A stretch of 18,691 nucleotides of DNA from JBDSTZ01 sp039927975 (GTDB taxonomy: Bacteria; Pseudomonadota; Gammaproteobacteria; Burkholderiales; Burkholderiaceae_D). The stretch is from assembly GCA_039927975.1 (NCBI GenBank), contig JBDSTZ010000387.1, positions 1 through 18,691 on the forward strand, written 5' to 3'. The notes beneath the pieces are model-generated. The model was not told the DNA's origin and searched no databases. It was given only the letters and a program-made list of their open reading frames with translations. Positions 14,575 through 18,691 of this stretch are shown one piece after another. The position numbers were made by a program, and so were the translations under genes. Positions within the stretch are counted from its first letter, which is position 1. Each line of letters opens with the position of its first letter.

Positions 14575-14593
14575 GCATCACCACACATGATGC
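14575..14593. repeat. Small inverted repeat after the GNAT gene
   Basis: GCATCA (14575-14580) and TGATGC (14588-14593) are perfect reverse complements around seven bases, directly beyond the GNAT stop codon (14597-14595). No T-run follows on the minus strand, so termination is doubtful. Confidence 0.35.
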
Positions 14594-14594
14594 C

Positions 14595-15074
14595 TTAATG
14601 GCGCAATACCCGGCGCATGACCAGCGGCGCCGGTTCGCCCGGATTGGCGTGCGGATAATCGAGTTCCTCGGCCACTTCGAAACCGAAGGCGGCGTAGAAA
14701 TCGAGCAGCTTGGGCTGGTCGCCGCGCACCGCCAGGCGCAGTTCGGCGGCGCCGTTTTCCAGCGCCTGGTGGATCACCGCTTCAAGCAGGTGCTGCGACA
14801 GGTTGGCGCCGCGCCGATCCGGCAGCACGCCCATGCGCCGCACTTCCCACACATCGGCATCAAGATCGTGCGGGGTCCAGCGCACCGAGCCGACCGCCTC
14901 GTCGTTGGCCAGCAGGATGAAGGCGCCGCCGTCGCGCAGGTGTTCCTGCACGACGCCGCCGGTTTCCTGGTGTCCGCTCGAAGTCGGGGCCACCTTGCCG
15001 GCCCAGGCCGCGCGGGTGAGCCCGGCGATCAGGTCGGCGTCGTCATCGGTTGCTTCGCGTACAACGATATGCAT
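14595..15074 (-). CDS. GNAT family N-acetyltransferase
   Basis: The 159-residue protein has the Gcn5-related acetyltransferase layout. MHIVVREATDDDADLIAGLTRAAW is the N-terminal strand and helix, FILLANDEAVGSVRW (52-66) the central strands, and VRRMGVLPDRRGANLSQHLLEAVI (78-101) motif A, where the RRGAN turn binds the acetyl-CoA pyrophosphate. LLDFYAAFGFEVAEEL (123-138) is motif B. The acceptor substrate cannot be told from sequence; small molecules, peptides or protein N-termini are all possible. The ATG at 15074 is 58 bases after the metG stop with no terminator seen between, so it may be read from the metG transcript. Confidence 0.88.
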   Translation of the reverse strand: MHIVVREATDDDADLIAGLTRAAWAGKVAPTSSGHQETGGVVQEHLRDGGAFILLANDEAVGSVRWTPHDLDADVWEVRRMGVLPDRRGANLSQHLLEAVIHQALENGAAELRLAVRGDQPKLLDFYAAFGFEVAEELDYPHANPGEPAPLVMRRVLRH

Positions 15075-15132
15075 GCTTGGCTCGCCAGGTGATGGTGGAT
15101 GATCGGTAGCGTGGTTGACGTGGCCTGGGCGC

Positions 15133-17268
15133 TTAGCGAATCCGCATGCCCGGCTTGGCGCCCGGCCACGGATCGAGCAGGTACAGGCCCGGATCGGTCT
15201 TCTCGTCGGCGGCCGAGGCGCACAGCACCATGCCTTCGGAGACGCCGAACTTCATCTTGCGCGGCGCCAGGTTGGCCACCAGCACGGTCAGCTTGCCGAT
15301 CAGTTGCTCCGGCTTGTAGGCCGACTTGATGCCCGAGAAGACGTTGCGGTGACGGCCCTCGCCGACGTCGAGCGTCAGGCGCAGCAGCTTGTCGGAGCCG
15401 TCGACCTGTTCGCAGTTGACGATCTTGGCGATCCGCAGATCGACCTTATTGAAGTCCTCGATCTTGATTTCCGGCGCCAGCGGCTCGATGTCGGCGGCGG
15501 CCGGCGCTTCAAGCGCGGCAGGTGCGGCGGCGACGTTGGCGGCCGGGGGGGCCGCCACCGGGACCGGCGCGTCGAACAGGTCTTCGACCATCTTGGCGTC
15601 GACCCGCTGCATCAGGTGGCTGTAGGCGTTGATGCTGCGGCCGAGCATCGGCTGCCAGACGGCGTCGCCGCGCGTGTCGTCCCACACCAGGCGTGCGTCG
15701 CCGAGGAACTCGGCCACCCGCGCGGCGATGTGCGGCAGCACCGGCGAGAGCAGGATGGTGAGCTGGCGGAACAGGATCAGCGCGGTGGTGCACACATCGT
15801 GCAGTTCGGCGGTCTTTTCCGGGTCCTTGGCCAGGATCCACGGCTTGTTCTCGTCGACGTACTGGTTGGTGATGTCGGCGATTTCCATGATTTCGCGCAG
15901 CGCCTTGCCGAACTCGCGCTGGTCGAAGTGGGCCGCGATGCTGGCCTGGCGCTCGGCGCCGTTTACCGTCAACGCCTTGGCGATCCAGCCCTTGGCGCCG
16001 GCCGATAATTCAGTCGCCAGCTTGCCGTCGAATTTTTTGGCGATGAAGCCGGCGCAGCGGCTGGCGATGTTGATGTACTTGCCGATCAAATCGCTGTTGA
16101 CGCGCGCGACGAAATCGTCGCCGTTGAAGTCGAGGTCTTCGACTTTCGAGTTGAGCTTGAAGGCGATGTAATAGCGCAGCCACTCGGGATTCATGCCCAG
16201 GTTCAGATAGCGCAGCGGCGAGATGCCGGTGCCGCGCGACTTGGACATTTTCTCGTTGTTGACCGTCAGGTGGCCGTGCACATTGACGGTCAGCTTGTCG
16301 ATCACCGGGTGGTTGGCGAACTTGAGCATGGTCGGCCAGAACAGCAGGTGGAAGGAGACGATGTCCTTGCCGATGAAGTGCACCTGCTCGGTGGCCGGGT
16401 CGTTCAGGAAGGCGTCGAAATCCATGCCGGTCCTGGCGCAGTAATTCTTCAGGCTGGCCAGGTAGCCGACCGGCGCGTCGAGCCAGACGTAAAAGAATTT
16501 GCCCGGCGCGTCGGGAATCGGAATGCCGAAATAGGGCGCGTCGCGCGAGATGTCCCAGTCGGCCAGCTTCTCGCCGGCTTCGCCGAGCCACTCGGACACC
16601 TTGTTGACCATTTCAGGCTGCAGGCGGCCCGGCGTGTTCAGCCATTCCTTGAGGAAGGTGTAGCAGCGCGGATCGGACAGGGCGAAGAAGTACTGCTCGG
16701 ACGGCTTGAGGATGGGCGTGGCGCCGGTGAACACCGAGAACGGATTGACCAGGTCGGTCGGCTGGTAGGCCGCGCCGCACACTTCGCAATTGTCGCCGTA
16801 CTGGTCCTTGGCGCCGCATTTCGGGCACTCGCCCTTGATGTTGCGGTCGGCCAGGAACATGCCTTTGACCGGGTCGAAGAAACGGTCGACGGTCTTGGTG
16901 ACGATCAGGCCGGCGTCGCGCAGCTTGCGGTAGATGCCTTGCGAGAGTTCGACGTTTTCCGGCGAATCGGTGGAATACCAGTTGTCGAAGGCGATATGGA
17001 AGCCGTCCAGGTATTGCTGGCGGCCGGCGGCGATCTTGGCGACGAACTCCTGCGGCGTGATGCCTTCCTTTTCGGCGGCGATCATGATCGGCGTGCCGTG
17101 GGTATCGTCGGCGCCGACGAAATGGACTTCGCGCAGGCCGGCACCGTCGTTTTGCATGCGCTGGAAGCGGACCCAGATATCGGCCTGGATGTACTCCATC
17201 ATGTGGCCGATGTGGAACGCTGCGTTGGCGTAGGGCAGGGCGGTGGTGACAAACAGCTTGCGTGTCAT
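15133..17268 (-). CDS. metG: Methionyl-tRNA synthetase
   Basis: MetG charges tRNA-Met and initiator tRNA with methionine. The 711-residue cytoplasmic enzyme has the class I motif HIGH at 19-22 (FHIGHMMEYIQADIW) and KMSKS at 339-343 (NNEKMSKSRGTG). A CP insertion has four zinc-type cysteines at 147, 150, 160 and 163 (CPKC and CEVC). An anticodon-binding helical domain follows, then an Ala/Pro-rich linker (about 566-600) and a C-terminal EMAP/Trbp111-type tRNA-binding OB domain (601-711, VDLRIAKIVNCEQVDGSDKL). The frame is open to 17337, but the ATG at 17268 begins the conserved MTRKLFVTTALPYANA. A minus-strand TAAAAT at 17309-17304 may be its -10 box; the -35 is unclear. All catalytic motifs are intact. 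Confidence 0.97.
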   Translation of the reverse strand: MTRKLFVTTALPYANAAFHIGHMMEYIQADIWVRFQRMQNDGAGLREVHFVGADDTHGTPIMIAAEKEGITPQEFVAKIAAGRQQYLDGFHIAFDNWYSTDSPENVELSQGIYRKLRDAGLIVTKTVDRFFDPVKGMFLADRNIKGECPKCGAKDQYGDNCEVCGAAYQPTDLVNPFSVFTGATPILKPSEQYFFALSDPRCYTFLKEWLNTPGRLQPEMVNKVSEWLGEAGEKLADWDISRDAPYFGIPIPDAPGKFFYVWLDAPVGYLASLKNYCARTGMDFDAFLNDPATEQVHFIGKDIVSFHLLFWPTMLKFANHPVIDKLTVNVHGHLTVNNEKMSKSRGTGISPLRYLNLGMNPEWLRYYIAFKLNSKVEDLDFNGDDFVARVNSDLIGKYINIASRCAGFIAKKFDGKLATELSAGAKGWIAKALTVNGAERQASIAAHFDQREFGKALREIMEIADITNQYVDENKPWILAKDPEKTAELHDVCTTALILFRQLTILLSPVLPHIAARVAEFLGDARLVWDDTRGDAVWQPMLGRSINAYSHLMQRVDAKMVEDLFDAPVPVAAPPAANVAAAPAALEAPAAADIEPLAPEIKIEDFNKVDLRIAKIVNCEQVDGSDKLLRLTLDVGEGRHRNVFSGIKSAYKPEQLIGKLTVLVANLAPRKMKFGVSEGMVLCASAADEKTDPGLYLLDPWPGAKPGMRIR

Positions 17269-17303
17269 GGTCGAATGGCGCTCATTGAATGATGAAAACG
17301 AAC

Positions 17304-17309
17304 ATTTTA
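17304..17309 (-). promoter_or_regulatory. Possible -10 box of metG
   Basis: TAAAAT on the minus strand lies about 36 bases before the metG ATG in an AT-rich pocket. No good -35 is found 16-18 bases upstream, so confidence is low. Confidence 0.3.
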
Positions 17310-17406
17310 CCAGCGGATACCCGAGTATGCAGCCCACTTTGCGGCGCGATGGCGCGGCGGCGGTGCGAATTTGCTATCGAATCGGCGGCCGGAACTTGCA
17401 TTTTAG

Positions 17407-17436
17407 TTGCCTTGGCCTCGCCCTCGAATATATAAT
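17407..17436 (+). promoter_or_regulatory. Candidate sigma-70 promoter of the parD-like/map pair
   Basis: TTGCCT (17407-17412) and a perfect TATAAT (17431-17436) are separated by 18 bases. They lie 42 bases before the chosen start of the ParD-like gene. The AT-rich stretch 17427-17465 stands out sharply from the GC-rich surroundings. Confidence 0.65.
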
Positions 17437-17438
17437 TC

Positions 17439-17455
17439 GTATATGGTTAGTATAC
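17439..17455. promoter_or_regulatory. Candidate operator for autoregulation of the parD-like/map pair
   Basis: GTATA (17439-17443) and TATAC (17451-17455) form a perfect inverted repeat around seven bases, immediately downstream of the -10 box. Similar ATAT-rich half sites flank it. A ribbon-helix-helix product bound here would block its own promoter, as antitoxins commonly do. The assignment is inferred from position and symmetry. Confidence 0.4.
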
Positions 17456-17477
17456 ATTTTATATGTGGGAGCACGAT

Positions 17478-17690
17478 ATGGGTATTGTAAATATAGACGA
17501 CGAACTGCACGATCAACTGCGCAAGGCGAGCGCGGTGTCGTGTCGCTCGATTAACGCGCAGGCGGCCTTCTGGATCAAGGTCGGCAGATTGTGCGAAATG
17601 AATCCGACCGAGAGTTTCAATGACATCGTCGCGCGCGAATTGCGAGCGGCCGGCGTGGTGCCGCAGCCGGTCAGGGCGGCGGCGTTATGA
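17478..17690 (+). CDS. ParD-like antitoxin family protein (PF11903 type)
   Basis: The 70-residue product matches the ParD-like family (PF11903), presumed ribbon-helix-helix DNA-binding proteins. IVNIDDEL at 3-10 is the likely DNA-contacting strand, HDQLRKASAV the first helix, and RSINAQAAFWIKVGRLCEMNP (23-43) the family's most typical stretch. The ATG at 17478 is chosen over the in-frame ATG at 17463 because GGGAG (17467-17471) lies six bases before it. The TGA stop (17688-17690) overlaps the start of the next gene as ATGA, so the pair is translationally coupled. No ParE-type toxin is adjacent; the partner is a methionine aminopeptidase. Autoregulation through the inverted repeat upstream is likely but unproven. 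Confidence 0.8.
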   Translation: MGIVNIDDELHDQLRKASAVSCRSINAQAAFWIKVGRLCEMNPTESFNDIVARELRAAGVVPQPVRAAAL

Positions 17691-18454
17691 CGAAGCGGCC
17701 GGAAGAAGTCGCCCTGATGGCCGAATCGGGCAAGCTGCTGGCGCAGGTGTTCAGCCATCTCGATACGCTGGACCTGATCGGCATGTCGACCATGCAGGTC
17801 AACGACCTGGTCGACAGCTTCATCGTCAATGATCTCAAGTCGCGCCCGGCCAGCAAGGGCCAGTACGACTTCGAATACGCGCTCAATTCCTCGCCCAACC
17901 ACGTGGTGTGCCACGGCGTGCCGTCGACCACTGACATTTTGCGCAGAGGCGATATCGTCAACTTCGACATCACCCTGGAGAAGAACGGCTATATCGCCGA
18001 TTCCAGCAAAACCTATCTGGTTGGCGAGGTGTCCGAGCAGGCCAGGCGGCTCGTGCAGGTGACCTACGAGGCGCTGTGGAAGGGCATTCGCGCGGTGCGT
18101 CCGGGCGCCCGGCTCGGCGACGTCGGCCATGCGATTCAACAGCACGCGGAAAAGCACGGCTATTCGGTCGTCAAGGAATATTGCGGGCACGGCATCGGCC
18201 GCGAGATGCACGAGGCGCCCCAGGTGCTTCATTGGGGCAAGCCGAAAACCGGCCTGGTGCTGCGCGAAGGAATGGTGTTCACCATCGAACCGATGATCAA
18301 CCAGGGCGGCGACGAGGTCGAGACCCAGGACGATGGCTGGACCGTCACCACCTGCGATGGAAAACTGTCGGCGCAGTTCGAGCACACCGTCGCCGTGACC
18401 GGCAAAGGCGTGCGCGTGCTGACCTTGCGGCCCGATGAAAAGATGCCCGGCTGA
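17687..18454 (+). CDS. map: Type I methionine aminopeptidase
   Basis: MAP removes the initiator methionine from new proteins whose second residue is small. The 255-residue product is a short, single-domain type I enzyme without the N-terminal zinc-finger extension. All pita-bread metallopeptidase residues are present, each three positions below the E. coli numbering: His76 (VCHGVP), metal ligands Asp94 (NFDIT) and Asp105 (IADSSKT), His168 (GHGIG), His175 (MHEAP), Glu201 (FTIEPM) and Glu232 (QFEHT). The enzyme should therefore be active. The start overlaps the ParD-like stop by four bases. The usual essential map gene sits by rpsB, so this is probably a second copy; that cannot be checked within the window. 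Confidence 0.93.
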   Translation: MTKRPEEVALMAESGKLLAQVFSHLDTLDLIGMSTMQVNDLVDSFIVNDLKSRPASKGQYDFEYALNSSPNHVVCHGVPSTTDILRRGDIVNFDITLEKNGYIADSSKTYLVGEVSEQARRLVQVTYEALWKGIRAVRPGARLGDVGHAIQQHAEKHGYSVVKEYCGHGIGREMHEAPQVLHWGKPKTGLVLREGMVFTIEPMINQGGDEVETQDDGWTVTTCDGKLSAQFEHTVAVTGKGVRVLTLRPDEKMPG

Positions 18455-18460
18455 GGCTGC

Positions 18461-18481
18461 GAACAGGCCGCTGGCCTGTTC
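18461..18481 (+). repeat. Perfect hairpin after map
   Basis: GAACAGGCC (18461-18469) and GGCCTGTTC (18473-18481) pair perfectly around a GCT loop, seven bases after the map stop. The T-run of a standard intrinsic terminator is missing, so it may be a partial terminator or an mRNA-stabilising stem. Confidence 0.55.
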
Positions 18482-18539
18482 ACCAACCCGTCCCGCCGCC
18501 GTTTTGCGCTAAACTTCGTCTTCACCTACGGAGATTTTC

Positions 18540-18691
18540 ATGAGCATCACGACAGAAGACGTCAAGGCGGCGCTGACGGCAGTAATCGACCCGAACACGC
18601 AAAAAGACCTGGTTTCATCCAAAACCGTCAAGAACATCAAGGTCGAGGGCGGTGACATCGCGCTCGACGTCGAACTCGGCTACCCCGCCAA
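18540..18691 (+). CDS. apbC: Start of an ApbC/Mrp iron-sulfur cluster carrier ATPase (partial)
   Basis: Only the first 50 codons are in the window; the gene runs off the end. The start ATG at 18540 has GGAG (18530-18533) six bases upstream. The N-terminus MSITTEDVKAALTAVIDPNTQKDL, followed by a strand pattern ending in IALDVELGYPA, resembles the MIP18/DUF59 domain that precedes the P-loop ATPase in ApbC/Mrp proteins. These carry and deliver iron-sulfur clusters in the cytoplasm. The Walker A motif and the C-terminal CxxC are outside the window. Neighbourhood supports the call: in E. coli and many others mrp lies divergent to metG. A stand-alone DUF59 protein remains possible. Confidence 0.75.
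   Translation, partial: MSITTEDVKAALTAVIDPNTQKDLVSSKTVKNIKVEGGDIALDVELGYPA

Noticed and set aside
15115..17292. Two long plus-strand frames opposite metG
   Set aside because: Shadow frames of an unmistakable methionyl-tRNA synthetase.
17478..18454. Classical parDE toxin-antitoxin locus
   Set aside because: The gene after the ParD-like one is a full methionine aminopeptidase, not a ParE/RelE-type toxin, and no such toxin is found on either side.
1..18691. tRNA, rRNA, insertion sequences, prophage or integrase genes
   Set aside because: None were recognised on either strand.

Overview
The window looks like chromosomal DNA of a motile betaproteobacterium, most likely of the family Oxalobacteraceae (Massilia, Duganella, Janthinobacterium or a relative). 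This rests on the high-GC coding style, the cheR-cheD-cheB-cheY-cheZ order, a DUF3460-scpA-panC cluster typical of Burkholderiales, and the metG/apbC neighbourhood. The genus is inferred, not shown.

Region 1 (1-5210) is the end of a chemotaxis cluster on the + strand. It holds the last codons of a methyl-accepting chemotaxis protein ending in a DWEEF docking peptide, then cheR, cheD, cheB, a 125-base gap, cheY and cheZ, and finally a degenerate EAL plus HDOD signalling protein. A strong intrinsic terminator closes it. Together these genes set receptor methylation and deamidation and the level of phospho-CheY.

Region 2 (5211-11240) interleaves pectin degradation with housekeeping. A PL9-type pectate lyase lipoprotein with a TTG start lies on the + strand. 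A bidirectional terminator separates it from the minus-strand cluster DUF3460-scpA-panC. Next comes a PL4-type rhamnogalacturonan lyase lipoprotein, also on the minus strand. The two lyases would cut the two main pectin backbones (homogalacturonan and rhamnogalacturonan I) at the cell surface or in the periplasm.

Region 3 (11241-17268) is entirely minus strand: a protein resembling the FabMG enoyl-ACP reductase family, a 371-base gap with three REP-like repeats on an exact 33-base period, a Sel1-repeat protein of unknown function, a GNAT acetyltransferase, and metG.

Region 4 (17269-18691) is on the + strand. A ParD-like ribbon-helix-helix protein overlaps a complete type I methionine aminopeptidase gene by four bases, behind an AT-rich promoter with an inverted repeat. 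The pair sits between metG and the start of apbC/mrp, genes that are direct neighbours in many bacteria. This antitoxin-like regulator coupled to a second methionine aminopeptidase is the best candidate in the window for an under-described system.
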